A DNA stretch of 64,000 nt from NCBI GenBank assembly GCA_018266075.1, contig JAFEBB010000019.1, positions 1 to 64,000 on the forward strand, written 5' to 3'. The notes beneath the pieces were generated by a model. The model was not told the DNA's origin and made no database searches. It was given only the letters and a program-made list of their open reading frames with translations. A program made the position numbers and the translations under genes. The stretch's first letter is position 1, and each line of letters starts with the position of its first letter. Source of the DNA: Deltaproteobacteria bacterium (GTDB lineage Bacteria; Myxococcota; Myxococcia; Myxococcales; SZAS-1). Below are positions 41,704 to 51,173 of the stretch, piece after piece.

Positions 41704-42966
41704 ATGCATCCCGATCGTCGACCGAAAGGCCGTCCGCACGGCAAGCCGAAGGGCCCGTCCCGCGACGCGCGCCCGTTCAAGCCGCTCGACCTCAAGGCCG
41801 ACGATCCGAGCGTGGTCGTCTCGCGCAAGGGCCAGGAGCGCATCACCCGCGGCCAGCCGTGGATCTACAAGAGCGACGTCGACCAGCTCTCGCCCGGCCT
41901 CACCGGCGGCGCGTCGGTGAAGGTCCTCGACAGCCGAAGCTGGTTCCTCGCGCGCGCCTTCTATTCGGACGCGAGCCAGATTTCGCTGCGCGTCCTCAGC
42001 CGCGAGGACATGGAGGTCGATCGCGATTTTCTCCGCGAGCGTCTGCACGCTGCCCTCGAGCTGCGCCAGCGCGCGTTCCCCGGCGTCGACGCGTATCGCT
42101 GGGTGCACGGCGAAGCGGACGGCCTGCCCGGGCTCGTGGTCGATCGCTACGGCGATCACCTGAGCGTGCAGTTCCTCGCGCAGGCGATGGAGGTTCGTCG
42201 CGAGCTCGTGGTGGAGCTGCTCGAGGAGCTTTTGAAGCCCGCGTGCATCGTCGAGCGCAGCGACGTGAAGGTGCGCGCGCACGAGAACCTGCCGCAGCGC
42301 AAGGGCGTGCTCCGTGGCGCGCCGCGCGCGAACCTCACCTACAAGGAAGGCGACGTCGAGCTCGGGCTGGATCTGCTCGAGGGCCAGAAGACGGGCACCT
42401 TCCTCGACCAGCGCGAGAACCACATTCTCGCCGGCGGGTACGCGCGCGGGCGTTGCCTCGATTGCTTCAGCTACGTGGGCGGCTTCGCGCTGCAGATGGC
42501 CAAGGCCGGCGGCGACGTGACGGCGGTGGAGATCAGCGAGCAGGCCTCGGCGCTGATCAAGTCGAACGCCGAGCGGAATTCACTCCGCGTGAACGTCGTC
42601 ACCGCGAACGCCTTCGATTTTCTGCGCGATCAGCTCGACGCCGGCGAGCGCTACGACACGATCGTGTTGGATCCGCCCGCGTTCGCGAAGTCGAAGGACG
42701 CCATCGACGCGGCGATTCGCGGCTACAAAGAGATCAACCTGCGCGCGATGCAGCTCCTGCAGCCAAACGGCATTCTGATCACGGCGAGCTGCAGCTACCA
42801 CGTCGACGAGGCCGCGTTCGAAGCGCTGCTCGCCGACGCCGCCGCCGACGCGAAGAAGAACGTGCAGATCGTCGAGCGCCGCGGTGCCGGGCGCGACCAT
42901 CCCGTGCTCGTGTCGCTGCGCGAGACGCGCTACCTCAAGTGCTACGTGCTGCGCGTGCTCGGATGA
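41704..42966 (+). CDS. rlmI: SAM-dependent rRNA methyltransferase (RlmI-like)
   Basis: About 420 residues. A basic, disordered head (HPDRRPKGRPHGKPKGPSR) precedes a PUA domain (VVSRKGQERITRGQPWIYKS). A central domain and a Rossmann methyltransferase follow, with GRCLDCFSYVGGFALQMAK, the catalytic-loop VLDPPAFAKSK and ASCSYHV. RlmI forms m5C1962 in 23S rRNA; the RlmK/YccW relatives cannot be excluded. It overlaps the next gene by ATGA. Confidence 0.85.
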   Translation: MHPDRRPKGRPHGKPKGPSRDARPFKPLDLKADDPSVVVSRKGQERITRGQPWIYKSDVDQLSPGLTGGASVKVLDSRSWFLARAFYSDASQISLRVLSREDMEVDRDFLRERLHAALELRQRAFPGVDAYRWVHGEADGLPGLVVDRYGDHLSVQFLAQAMEVRRELVVELLEELLKPACIVERSDVKVRAHENLPQRKGVLRGAPRANLTYKEGDVELGLDLLEGQKTGTFLDQRENHILAGGYARGRCLDCFSYVGGFALQMAKAGGDVTAVEISEQASALIKSNAERNSLRVNVVTANAFDFLRDQLDAGERYDTIVLDPPAFAKSKDAIDAAIRGYKEINLRAMQLLQPNGILITASCSYHVDEAAFEALLADAAADAKKNVQIVERRGAGRDHPVLVSLRETRYLKCYVLRVLG

Positions 42967-43562
42967 TCGAGACCGTCCTTCTGGATCTCGGCAATGTGCT
43001 CGTGCCCTTCGACTTCGGGCGCGGCGCGCACGCGTTCGCGCAGCTCACGGGGCTCGAGCCGGTGGAGCTGAAGGCGCTGATGACCGGGCCCAAGCTGCAC
43101 GAGATCTGCGCGGGCGCGCTGCATCCGTTCGCTTTCTTCGACGAGCTGGCGCAAAAGGTCGGCCGCACGATCGATCGCGAGCGCGCCCAGCATGCTTGGT
43201 GCGACATCTTCACGCCCGACGCGGAGATGATCGCCCTCGCCGACGCGCTGGCGTCCCGCCACCCCACCTTCCTCTGGTCGAACATCGACCCGCTGCACCG
43301 CGCGTTTCTCTGGCCACAGCTGCCGTGCCTGGAGAAGTTCCGCGGGCTGCACCTCTCGTACGAGCTCGGCGCGGCCAAGCCTGCGCGCGAGTTCTACCTG
43401 CGCGCGCTGGAGAGGGGCGGCATCGATCCCAAGCGCGCCGTCTTCGTGGACGACGTGCCTGCGAACCTCGCCGCAGCCGCCGGGCTGGGTATAACCGTTG
43501 TGTTACATCGCTCGGCCGCCGAGACGCGCGAGAAGCTCGCCGCGCTCGGGGTGACGCCGTGA
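42963..43562 (+). CDS. HAD-family phosphatase (YihX-like)
   Basis: 199 residues. Motif I is LLDLGNVLVPFDF with nucleophile Asp8, motif II LWSNID, motif III a Lys in GAAKPAREFY and motif IV VFVDDVPANLAAA, matching haloacid-dehalogenase sugar-phosphate phosphatases such as YihX. Translation is coupled at both ends (ATGA and GTGA). A patch with ATA and TTA codons carries the TAACC-N5-GTT motif (43492-43504). Confidence 0.86.
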   Translation: MIETVLLDLGNVLVPFDFGRGAHAFAQLTGLEPVELKALMTGPKLHEICAGALHPFAFFDELAQKVGRTIDRERAQHAWCDIFTPDAEMIALADALASRHPTFLWSNIDPLHRAFLWPQLPCLEKFRGLHLSYELGAAKPAREFYLRALERGGIDPKRAVFVDDVPANLAAAAGLGITVVLHRSAAETREKLAALGVTP

Positions 43563-44017
43563 ACGATCCGCAGCGCCGCCTGGCCGAGCGCCGCGCGCTG
43601 CAGGCCCTGGACGCCGTCTATCGGGAGGTGGAGTCGCTGCAGGCCGGCTGGGGCTGCGCGCGCTCGGGCGAGTGCTGCCAGCTCGCGAAGACCGGCCGCG
43701 AGCCGTACGCGTGGACCGTCGAGTGGCTTCGCGTGCGCGCGGCGCTCGAGCGCGCGGGTCGAAGCATTCCGCCACCTCGTGACGACGGCGCGTGTCCGCT
43801 GCTCGATGCCACGGGTGGCTGCAGCGTGTACGCGGACCGGCCGCTGGGGTGTCGCACGTTCTTCTGCGAACGCGGCCACGGGCCGAAGAAGATCACCCGC
43901 GAGATGATCACGTCACGGATGGTGAAGGTCGAGGCGGTGGCACAGGCGCTCGAGCCGGAGGAATCCGCGCCGCGACGGCTGGTAGATTGGCTTCGGGAGG
44001 CAGCCCATGCCCCATGA
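43559..44017 (+). CDS. YkgJ-family Cys-cluster protein
   Basis: 152 residues. The metal-binding pattern is complete: GCARSGECCQ near residue 28, then CPLLDATGGCSVYADRPLGCRTFFC around 80-105. Members bind zinc or an iron-sulphur centre; function is unsettled. GTG 43559 overlaps the HAD stop, and the gene overlaps the next by 11 bases. Confidence 0.82.
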   Translation: MNDPQRRLAERRALQALDAVYREVESLQAGWGCARSGECCQLAKTGREPYAWTVEWLRVRAALERAGRSIPPPRDDGACPLLDATGGCSVYADRPLGCRTFFCERGHGPKKITREMITSRMVKVEAVAQALEPEESAPRRLVDWLREAAHAP

Positions 44018-44309
44018 ACACCCGATGCTGCCCAACGCGAAGCTGCTCCGGCTCTCCGAGCTGAGCATCTCTCGTGAAGGCGACGACCTCATGGTCGATG
44101 CCTACTTCCAGGGGCCCGGTCACGAGCGCACGCACCTCGCGTTCGTGGGCGTGAAGGATCTGCGCGTGGCGAAGTACGAGCCTGAGGCGCGGGGCTATCA
44201 GCTGCTCGATGTGCGCGATTTGGGGAAGCGTGGGCGGACCGTGCGACTGGTGCCGCCGAAGGGAAAGGGTGTCGCGCTCGAGGCACGTGTGGTGATGAGC
44301 GTCGACTAG
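44007..44309 (+). CDS. Uncharacterised small protein
   Basis: 100 residues, probably beta-rich, with no signal and no Cys. The pattern GDDLMVDAYFQGPGHERTHLAF and a late GKGVALEARVVMSVD suggest a small barrel. GGGAGG lies 6 bases before ATG 44007, a strong start within the end of the YkgJ gene. Last gene of the rlmI operon. Confidence 0.65.
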   Translation: MPHEHPMLPNAKLLRLSELSISREGDDLMVDAYFQGPGHERTHLAFVGVKDLRVAKYEPEARGYQLLDVRDLGKRGRTVRLVPPKGKGVALEARVVMSVD

Positions 44310-44315
44310 CCCTGC

Positions 44316-44612
44316 TCACTTCTCCGCGATGAAGATCTCCACGCGGTCCGGCTTCGCCGGATCGTGAATCTCGAGATCCACCGAGTACGCGCGCTCGTGC
44401 GGCCCGTTCTCGTAGAAGTGCCAGATCTCGCCCCAGGTGCGAATCAGCGCGGCCGGCATCTCGCCCACCGCTTCGAAGCGGCGGAACTTGCCCGCGGGCA
44501 CGCGGCCCCAGTGCGCGCCCAGCTTCGCGGTCTCGGGCTTCATCTCCGCGGCGTTCGTGGTTCGCACACCGAGGCCCACCACGCGCATCGCCGCGCGCTC
44601 GACGGTGCTCAT
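44316..44612 (-). CDS. GyrI-like effector-binding domain protein (short)
   Basis: 98 residues. VVGLGVRTTNAAEMKPETAK and the terminal AYSVDLEIHDPAKPDRVEIFIAE resemble the GyrI/SOUL-like effector-binding domain found at the C-terminus of AraC/MerR activators and in free-standing forms. It is about two-thirds of the usual 150 residues. ATG overlaps the plsC stop (ATGA) with GGAGG upstream. A ligand sensor or sequestering role is inferred. Confidence 0.6.
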   Translation of the reverse strand: MSTVERAAMRVVGLGVRTTNAAEMKPETAKLGAHWGRVPAGKFRRFEAVGEMPAALIRTWGEIWHFYENGPHERAYSVDLEIHDPAKPDRVEIFIAEK

Positions 44613-45307
44613 GGCGCCTCCATCATCTTCGCGATCTCGCTGCGCAACCGGTCGGTGAGCTCACCTCGCTGCTCGAGCGTCATGCCCGCGGTCGGGATCG
44701 GCTTGCCGATGCGCAGCCGCACCTTGCCGCCGTGGATCTGGTTGAAGCCCTTGGGAAGGATGTGCCGCGTGCCCTCGATGGCCATCGGCACCAGCGGCAC
44801 CTGCGCTTGAATCGCGAGCACCGCCGCGCCCTTCTTGAACGTCCCGAGCTCGCCCGTCTCCGAGCGCGTGCCCTCGGGAAACAGCACCACGGAGATGCGC
44901 GTACGCAATTCGTCGAGGTGCTCGTTGAGCCGCTCGCGCGCCTCGGCCGAGTCGCCGCGATCGATCGGAATCTGCCCCGAGCGCCGCAGCGCCGCGCCGA
45001 ACAGCGGGATCTTGAAGAGGCTCTCCTTGCCCACGAACCGCAGGTGCCCGGGCAGCGACACCATACAGCTCGGCGGATCCACGTGGCTCTGGTGGTTGCA
45101 CGCGTAGACGTAGGGCTGGTTGGGATCGAGGTTCTCGCGCCCTTCGACCGTCAGCTCCACCCCGAGCCCACGCAGCATCACCCGCGCCCACGAGCGCGCC
45201 AGGTCCTCGGTGAGATCGGGCGAGACGAAGCTCGCGCCCACCACGAGCGGCGCGTGCACCGCGGTGTCCACCACGGCCGTGGTGAGGGCAATCAGCGTGC
45301 GCACCAT
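44609..45307 (-). CDS. plsC: 1-acyl-sn-glycerol-3-phosphate acyltransferase
   Basis: 232 residues. The acyltransferase block HX4D is NHQSHVD, followed by VGKESLFKIPLFG, LFPEGTRSETGELGTFKKGA and VPMAIEGTRHILPKG, which makes phosphatidic acid from lyso-PA at the inner membrane. GGAGGGG precedes the ATG. It lies 15 bases after purK, an unusual coupling of lipid and purine genes. Confidence 0.93.
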   Translation of the reverse strand: MVRTLIALTTAVVDTAVHAPLVVGASFVSPDLTEDLARSWARVMLRGLGVELTVEGRENLDPNQPYVYACNHQSHVDPPSCMVSLPGHLRFVGKESLFKIPLFGAALRRSGQIPIDRGDSAEARERLNEHLDELRTRISVVLFPEGTRSETGELGTFKKGAAVLAIQAQVPLVPMAIEGTRHILPKGFNQIHGGKVRLRIGKPIPTAGMTLEQRGELTDRLRSEIAKMMEAP

Positions 45308-45322
45308 GTTCCCCTCCTGCGT

Positions 45323-46459
45323 CTACTTGCCCACCAGCGCCTGTCGCGCTGCGCGCACGCGGGTGAGCGCTTCTTCCGGCGTATCCGCCACGGCGAGCAG
45401 GTGCCCCATCTTGCGCCCCGGCCGCGCCACGCGCTTGCCGTAGAAGTTCACCTTCACGCCCGGCAACGCGAGCGCGCGATCGATCGGCAGCGGCTGGTCG
45501 CCCTGCCAGAGATCACCGAGCAGGTTGTAGATCGCCGTGGGCTTCACGACCTCGGTCGAGCCGAGCGGCAGATCGCACACCGCGCGAATGGCCTGCTCGT
45601 ACTGGCTGGTGACGCAGGCCACGTCGGCCGCGTGGTAGCTGTTGTGCGGCCGCGGCGCGAGCTCGTTCACGAAGAGCGAGCCGTCCTTGGTGAAGAAGAG
45701 CTCCACCACGAGCAGCCCTTCAATCTGCAGCTTCTCCGCGATGCCGCGCGCGATCTCGGCGGCGTCGGTGCGCACGCGCTTGGGCAGCGGTCCGGGCAGC
45801 ACGCTCCACTCGAGGATGCCCTGCGTGTGCAGGTTGAGCGCCGGCGGGTAGACGGCGAGCTCGCCGCTCGGACGCCGCGCCACGAGCACCGAGCACTCGG
45901 CCTCGAGGTCCAGCGCGAGCTCCACCACGCACGGCCGCCCGCCAATCTCCTGGAACGCGCGCGCCGCATCGGCGGCGGTCTTCGCGCGCGCCTGGCCCTT
46001 GCCGTCGTAGCCCTCGCGCGTGGTCTTCACGAAGCACGGCCCGCCCAGCATGGTGATGGACTCGGCGATGCCCTCAGCGCTCGCGGCGTCGCGGTATGGC
46101 CCGAGCGGGAAGCCGTGCTCGGTGAGCCAGCGCTTCTGGTGCGCGCGGTCTTGAATGATGGCCAGCACCGCCGAGCCCGGACGCACGGGCGCGAGGCGCT
46201 CAGCGGCTTGCATGGCAGGCAGCGCGATCTTCTCGATCTCGATCGTCACCACCGAACAATTCTTCGCGAGCTCGGCCACGGCGGCCGCGTCATCGAAGGG
46301 CGCGGTGATGAGCCGGTTGAGCACGAAGCGCGCGGCGCAGCTCGGATCCGGATCCAGCGCGTCGATGGAGTAGCCGAGCGGGCGCGCGGCCATGGCGAGC
46401 ATGCGGCCGAGCTGGCCGCCGCCGAGGATGCCCACCGTCGCGCCGGGAAGGATGGCCAT
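45323..46459 (-). CDS. purK: N5-carboxyaminoimidazole ribonucleotide synthase
   Basis: 378 residues, ATP-grasp family. The start VGILGGGQLGRMLAMAARPLG, TTREGYDGKGQ and the metal-site ELFFTKDGSLFVNELAPRPHNS are diagnostic. It makes N5-CAIR from AIR, bicarbonate and ATP. It lies 15 bases after purE. Confidence 0.96.
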   Translation of the reverse strand: MAILPGATVGILGGGQLGRMLAMAARPLGYSIDALDPDPSCAARFVLNRLITAPFDDAAAVAELAKNCSVVTIEIEKIALPAMQAAERLAPVRPGSAVLAIIQDRAHQKRWLTEHGFPLGPYRDAASAEGIAESITMLGGPCFVKTTREGYDGKGQARAKTAADAARAFQEIGGRPCVVELALDLEAECSVLVARRPSGELAVYPPALNLHTQGILEWSVLPGPLPKRVRTDAAEIARGIAEKLQIEGLLVVELFFTKDGSLFVNELAPRPHNSYHAADVACVTSQYEQAIRAVCDLPLGSTEVVKPTAIYNLLGDLWQGDQPLPIDRALALPGVKVNFYGKRVARPGRKMGHLLAVADTPEEALTRVRAARQALVGK

Positions 46460-46474
46460 GGCGTTCGAAGAAGA

Positions 46475-46978
<504 letters not shown>

Positions 46979-46993
46979 GCTGCGCAAGTTACC

Positions 46994-48046
46994 TCAAGGC
47001 GGGTCGCCCTGCCCCACGAACTCGAACGCGGGAAAGAGCAGCACCTCGGCGATGGATCGCTTTCCGAGGAGCAACATCAGCATTCGATCGAGTCCAACCG
47101 CGACGCCACCTGCGGGCGGCATGCGGCCCACCGCCTCGAGGAAGCGCTCGTCGAGCGGGTAGACCGCGCGCCCCGCATCGCGACGCTGCTGCTGCTCTTC
47201 TTCGAAGCGCGCGCGCTGCTCGGCGGCGTCGGTGAGCTCGGAGAAGCCGTTGCAGAGCTCGACGCCGGCCACGTACAGCTCAAAGCGCTCCGCCACGCGC
47301 GCGTCGCCCGGCTTGATGCGCGCGAGCGAGGCCTGCGAGCGCGGATAGTCCACGAGGAACGTCGGCCGCTCCCAGCCCAGCGTGCGCTCCACGCGGTCGA
47401 GGAAGACGGTGAAGAAGACGTCGTCGAAGCTGGTGGCGTTCTCGGAGACCTGGATGCCGATCGCGCGCGCGGCCTTGGCGAACGCGGGGCCGTCGCCGAG
47501 GAAGTCGTAGATGTCGAGGCCGGTGCGGCGCCTCACCGCATCCCGGACGGGGAGCCGCTCGAACTCGTCCCAGAGCCGCACGCGCTGCTCGCAGCCGGTC
47601 GCGTCGGCGCGGATCGCGTACGGCCTCTCCAGCTTGCGCGCGGCCTCGCCGACGAGGCGCTCCACGTCGTCCATGATGAGGTCGTAGTCGGCGTCGGCCC
47701 GATAGAACTCGAGCATCGAGAACTCGGGGTTGTGATCGCGCGCGACCTCGCCATTTCGGAAGACCTTGCAGATGCTGAAGATGCGCTTGAACCCATCCGC
47801 GAGCAGCCGCTTCATCGCGTACTCGGGTGAGGTGTGCAGGTACAGCTTCTGCGCGCGCGCGTGCGAGGTCTCGGGCACGAAGTCCGCCTCGAACGCGGTG
47901 ATGTGCGGCTCCATGCCCGGCGCAGGAATGAGCAGCGGCGTGTCGACCTCGAGGAACGCCTCGCGCGAGAAGTCGTCGCGCAGGGCCTGGACCATGCGGC
48001 TGCGGGCGTGGGCGACTTCTCGCCGCTCGTAAGAACCGTCCGCCAA
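46994..48046 (-). CDS. epmA: EF-P lysine ligase (EpmA/GenX-like)
   Basis: 350 residues, a class II synthetase core without the tRNA-binding N-terminus of LysS. It has FLEVDTPLLIPAPGMEPH (motif 1 region), FRNGEVARDHNPEFSMLEF (motif 2) and GVELCNGFSEL with GVAVGLDRMLM (motif 3), the EpmA pattern. It activates (R)-beta-lysine for EF-P. The best start is TTG 48046 after GAGG. Neither efp nor epmB is in the window. It heads the purEK-plsC operon. Confidence 0.9.
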   Translation of the reverse strand: MADGSYERREVAHARSRMVQALRDDFSREAFLEVDTPLLIPAPGMEPHITAFEADFVPETSHARAQKLYLHTSPEYAMKRLLADGFKRIFSICKVFRNGEVARDHNPEFSMLEFYRADADYDLIMDDVERLVGEAARKLERPYAIRADATGCEQRVRLWDEFERLPVRDAVRRRTGLDIYDFLGDGPAFAKAARAIGIQVSENATSFDDVFFTVFLDRVERTLGWERPTFLVDYPRSQASLARIKPGDARVAERFELYVAGVELCNGFSELTDAAEQRARFEEEQQQRRDAGRAVYPLDERFLEAVGRMPPAGGVAVGLDRMLMLLLGKRSIAEVLLFPAFEFVGQGDPP

Positions 48047-48126
48047 GACGACCTCGTGCCGGGACTGCGCTCGCGCGACCCGCTGTTATGCTGCGCGCCC
48101 TTCTACCACGCGAGAGCCCGCTCCTC

Positions 48127-49773
48127 ATGCGCCTGCACCACGCCTGCTCCCTGCTCCTCGTCGCGTCCGCGTGCACCACCGGCGCCGAGTACACGCGCGT
48201 GGTGCCTGCCTCGGAGGCGGCGCCGGATGCGGGTCCGGTCGCGGCCGCGCCGGTCGATGCGGGACCTCCTGCGCCGAAGATCGATGTCGACGCGCTGCGC
48301 GCCGAGGCCAAGAGCCTCCTTCAAAAGCAGGCTGAGCTCTCGTGGAAGAGCTGGACCGCGGGCGAGCCGCTGGATCTCGCCAGCACCTACGCGGGCCACG
48401 ACGCGCTCTTCTCGGCGGACAGCGTCGCGGCCGTGCAGGCGAAGGCCCAGGCCGAGTCGGATCCTGCGGCGAAGCGCGCGCTCGGCAATCTGGAGCTGTA
48501 CCTGACGAGCGAGCACCTGGCCAAGGAGACGGCGGCGCTCGACGACCAGCTCGCGGCGCTCGAGGGCTCGGCGACGGTCACCGTCGACGGCGTGGAGCTC
48601 CCGTATCGCAACGTCGAGTCGATGCTCGCCAACGAGCCGGATCACGCCAAGCGGCTCGCGCTCCAGAACGCGACTTCACCCGTGGTGAAGAGGCTCGCGG
48701 CCGTGCTCGAGAAGCGCGACGCCAGGCTCGACGAGCTCATCCAGGCGCTGGGCTATCCGAGCTACGCGGCGCTGAGCGCGCGGCTGCGCGACTGCGATCT
48801 CGACGCGCTCGCCAAGCAGGCCGACGCGGTGCTCACCCAGACCGACGCGCCCTACAAGAAGGCGATGGCGGACGCCGTTCACAAGGAGCTGGTGCTGCCG
48901 CTCACCGACATGCACCGCGCCGACGTGCCGCGCTTCTTCCACTCCTCGGCGGTGCAGAGCGCGTTCCCCGGCCCGCAGATGGTGACGCGCTTCAACGCGT
49001 TCCTCGCGGGCATGGGCGTGGACCTGGTGGCGCTCAAGCTCACCGTCGACAGCCGCGACATGCCGCGCAAGAACCCGCGCGCGCTCTGCATCCCGGTGTC
49101 GGTGCCGGGCGACGTGCGGCTCTCGTTCAAGCCCAAGGGCGGGGTCGACGACTACGCGCAGCTGTACCACGAGGGCGGGCACGCGGTTCAGTTCGCGGCC
49201 ACCACCACGCCGGTGTGGGAGTTCCAGCAGCTCGGCGACAGCGCCGTCGCGCAGGCCTTCGCGTTCTTGTTCGAAGACCGGCTCGAGGATCCGCGCTACC
49301 TGGCCGAGCTGGGCATGACCGGCGAGCTCCTGCACGGCTGGGTGCGCAGCGCCGCGGTGAAGAAGCTGTACCTCTTGCGCCGCGCGGCGGCGAAGGTGCT
49401 CGTGGCGCAGGCCCGACACGGCGCGCAGCCGCTCGCGGGGGCGGCGCTCGTCGCCAAGGATCGCGAGCTCATGGGCCGCGCCGAGGGCTTCGCGCTCACC
49501 GACGCCGATGCCGAGCGCGATCTCGTGGAGCCCGACGACTTCTTCGCCGCCGCCGACGAGCTCCGCGCCTGGATCCTCGCGGCCCAGCTCGACGCCGCGC
49601 TCTCGAAGAAGTTCGGGGAGAGCTGGTGGCGCTCGCCGCAGGCTGGCCAGATGTTGCGCGGCCTCTGGGCACACGGCAGCGAGCTCACGGCCGAGCAGAT
49701 GGCCCAAGCCGTCGGCGCCAAGGATCTCGACGCGGCGCCGCTGCTGAACCGGCTTCAGAGAGCGCTTCAGTAG
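48127..49773 (+). CDS. Putative gluzincin metallopeptidase lipoprotein
   Basis: About 548 residues. A signal with possible lipobox (LLLVASAC) and an Asp/Ala/Pro linker precede a helical region. The zincin motif DYAQLYHEGGHAVQF follows (His348, Glu349, His352), then QQLGDSAVAQAFAFLFED, where a downstream Glu could be the third ligand as in M2/M3 peptidases. The family is not certain. ATG 48127 gives the better signal; ATG 48088 is possible. Confidence 0.68.
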   Translation: MRLHHACSLLLVASACTTGAEYTRVVPASEAAPDAGPVAAAPVDAGPPAPKIDVDALRAEAKSLLQKQAELSWKSWTAGEPLDLASTYAGHDALFSADSVAAVQAKAQAESDPAAKRALGNLELYLTSEHLAKETAALDDQLAALEGSATVTVDGVELPYRNVESMLANEPDHAKRLALQNATSPVVKRLAAVLEKRDARLDELIQALGYPSYAALSARLRDCDLDALAKQADAVLTQTDAPYKKAMADAVHKELVLPLTDMHRADVPRFFHSSAVQSAFPGPQMVTRFNAFLAGMGVDLVALKLTVDSRDMPRKNPRALCIPVSVPGDVRLSFKPKGGVDDYAQLYHEGGHAVQFAATTTPVWEFQQLGDSAVAQAFAFLFEDRLEDPRYLAELGMTGELLHGWVRSAAVKKLYLLRRAAAKVLVAQARHGAQPLAGAALVAKDRELMGRAEGFALTDADAERDLVEPDDFFAAADELRAWILAAQLDAALSKKFGESWWRSPQAGQMLRGLWAHGSELTAEQMAQAVGAKDLDAAPLLNRLQRALQ

Positions 49774-49792
49774 TCGGCCCGATCGTGGCTGA

Positions 49793-49806
49793 CGACCCAC
49801 GACCCA
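49793..49806. repeat. Heptamer pair CGACCCA x2
   Basis: Two adjacent CGACCCA units 20 bases after the gluzincin stop. It is a short member of the 3'-flank heptamer series. Confidence 0.5.
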
Positions 49807-49831
49807 GGGTCAACGATCGGTTGAAACGAAT

Positions 49832-49862
49832 CGGGCGCCGCGATCTTCCGATCGGACGCCCG
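49832..49862. terminator. Hairpin between converging genes
   Basis: CGGGCG (49832) pairs with CGCCCG (49857) and CGATC with GATCG around the loop TTCC, with a small internal bulge. It lies between the gluzincin and SPFH genes, which face each other. No T-run follows. Confidence 0.42.
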
Positions 49863-49886
49863 CTCGATACATCTAGATATGTCTAC

Positions 49887-51002
49887 TCAGCCTTGCGGCT
49901 TGCCGCAGTTGCCGCAGAACTTGGCGCCCGGAGCGAGCTCGTTGCCACACTCGGTGCAGTGGCGCGGGCCGGCCACCGCGAGGGGCGCGCCGCAGCCCGC
50001 GCAGAACTTGCCCGCGGGCACCTGCTGGCCGCACTTGCCGCACGAGACCAGGTTGCCTGCCGGCGCCTGGCCCTGCTGCGGATTGCCGCGCTGCTGCTGC
50101 ATCTGCTGCTGCTGCTGGGTGAACATGTTGGCCATGCCGAAGCCCATGCCCATGCCCATGCCGGCCATGGCGTTGCCCGAGCCCTCGCCGCCCTTGGCCA
50201 TGCCCTCGCCGGCGCCCATCATCATCTTGGCCTGCGCGTAGCCCTGCAGGCCGGGGTTCTGGCCCAGGTCGGCGTAGCTCTCCATCTCGGTGCGCTGCTG
50301 GAGCTTCTGGGTGTCGGCGTCGGAGAACGCGACCTCCACCGAGCCCAGCCGGGTGATCTGCACGCCGTAGCCCGCGACCTCGTTCTGCACGCGCGCCAGC
50401 ACCGCGGCCTCGATCTCCGAGTTGTGCGCCGACGAGGAGACCTCGAAGAGCGAGATGCGCTTCTTCACCACCAGGCTCGCCAGCTCCTCGCGGATCACCT
50501 TCTTGAGCTGCTCGGTGAACCAGTGCAGGAAGAGGTCGTCCTGGCCGCCGGCCGCGAGGCCCGCCAGGTTCACCACCAGCTTCTGGGGATCGGTCACCTT
50601 CACGCTGAACTCGCCGTGCACCAGGGGCGTCACGGCGATCTTCAGCTGCGGGTCCTGCATCATGCCCACCGGGCAGCCGAAGCGCAGGTTGGGCACCTCG
50701 CGCGTGAGCACGAAGAAGAGCTCGGCGATGAAGAGGTTCCCGCCCGTCACGCCCTCGAGCAGCTTGCTCAAGAAGGGGATGTTGTGGGTCTCCAGCGAGT
50801 AGGTGCCGTCCTTGGGCGGCAGCACGCCGGCCACGTTGCGGTTCTTCACGAACAGCGCGACCTCGTCACCGCCCACGGTGAGCTGGGTCATCATGCGGAT
50901 GTTGTGGTCGGGCCACTTGAAGACGATGGTGTTCGCCTGGTCGGGCGGACGGGCCACGAAGTTGCGCTGCGCCTCGCCCTTGATCGAGTCAAACAGGCCC
51001 AT
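49887..51002 (-). CDS. SPFH-domain protein with two C-terminal zinc ribbons
   Basis: 371 residues. The SPFH/virion-core-like domain occupies residues 1-250 (MGLFDSIKGEAQ, KWPDHNIR, LGSVEVAFSDADTQKL). A Met/Gly/Gln linker (GMGMGMGFGMANMF) comes next, then ribbons CGKCGQQVPAGKFCAGCG and CTECGNELAPGAKFCGNCG. Such proteins scaffold membranes and stress complexes. GGGAG precedes ATG 51002. Confidence 0.83.
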   Translation of the reverse strand: MGLFDSIKGEAQRNFVARPPDQANTIVFKWPDHNIRMMTQLTVGGDEVALFVKNRNVAGVLPPKDGTYSLETHNIPFLSKLLEGVTGGNLFIAELFFVLTREVPNLRFGCPVGMMQDPQLKIAVTPLVHGEFSVKVTDPQKLVVNLAGLAAGGQDDLFLHWFTEQLKKVIREELASLVVKKRISLFEVSSSAHNSEIEAAVLARVQNEVAGYGVQITRLGSVEVAFSDADTQKLQQRTEMESYADLGQNPGLQGYAQAKMMMGAGEGMAKGGEGSGNAMAGMGMGMGFGMANMFTQQQQQMQQQRGNPQQGQAPAGNLVSCGKCGQQVPAGKFCAGCGAPLAVAGPRHCTECGNELAPGAKFCGNCGKPQG

Positions 51003-51173
51003 GTGGGGACTCCCGGTTGGAGCGGCGGCCATGCAACTGCCCGGCCGAACGACCGCTTTCGAGCGGCGATTGTGGAGCAGCCGCCCACCTGGGTCAAACC
51101 GCGCCGTGGCCCGGTTTGTGCCGCTCCCGGGTTGTGTTACGGGTTGGGCTCACCGCGAATTTCAGACACCGCC

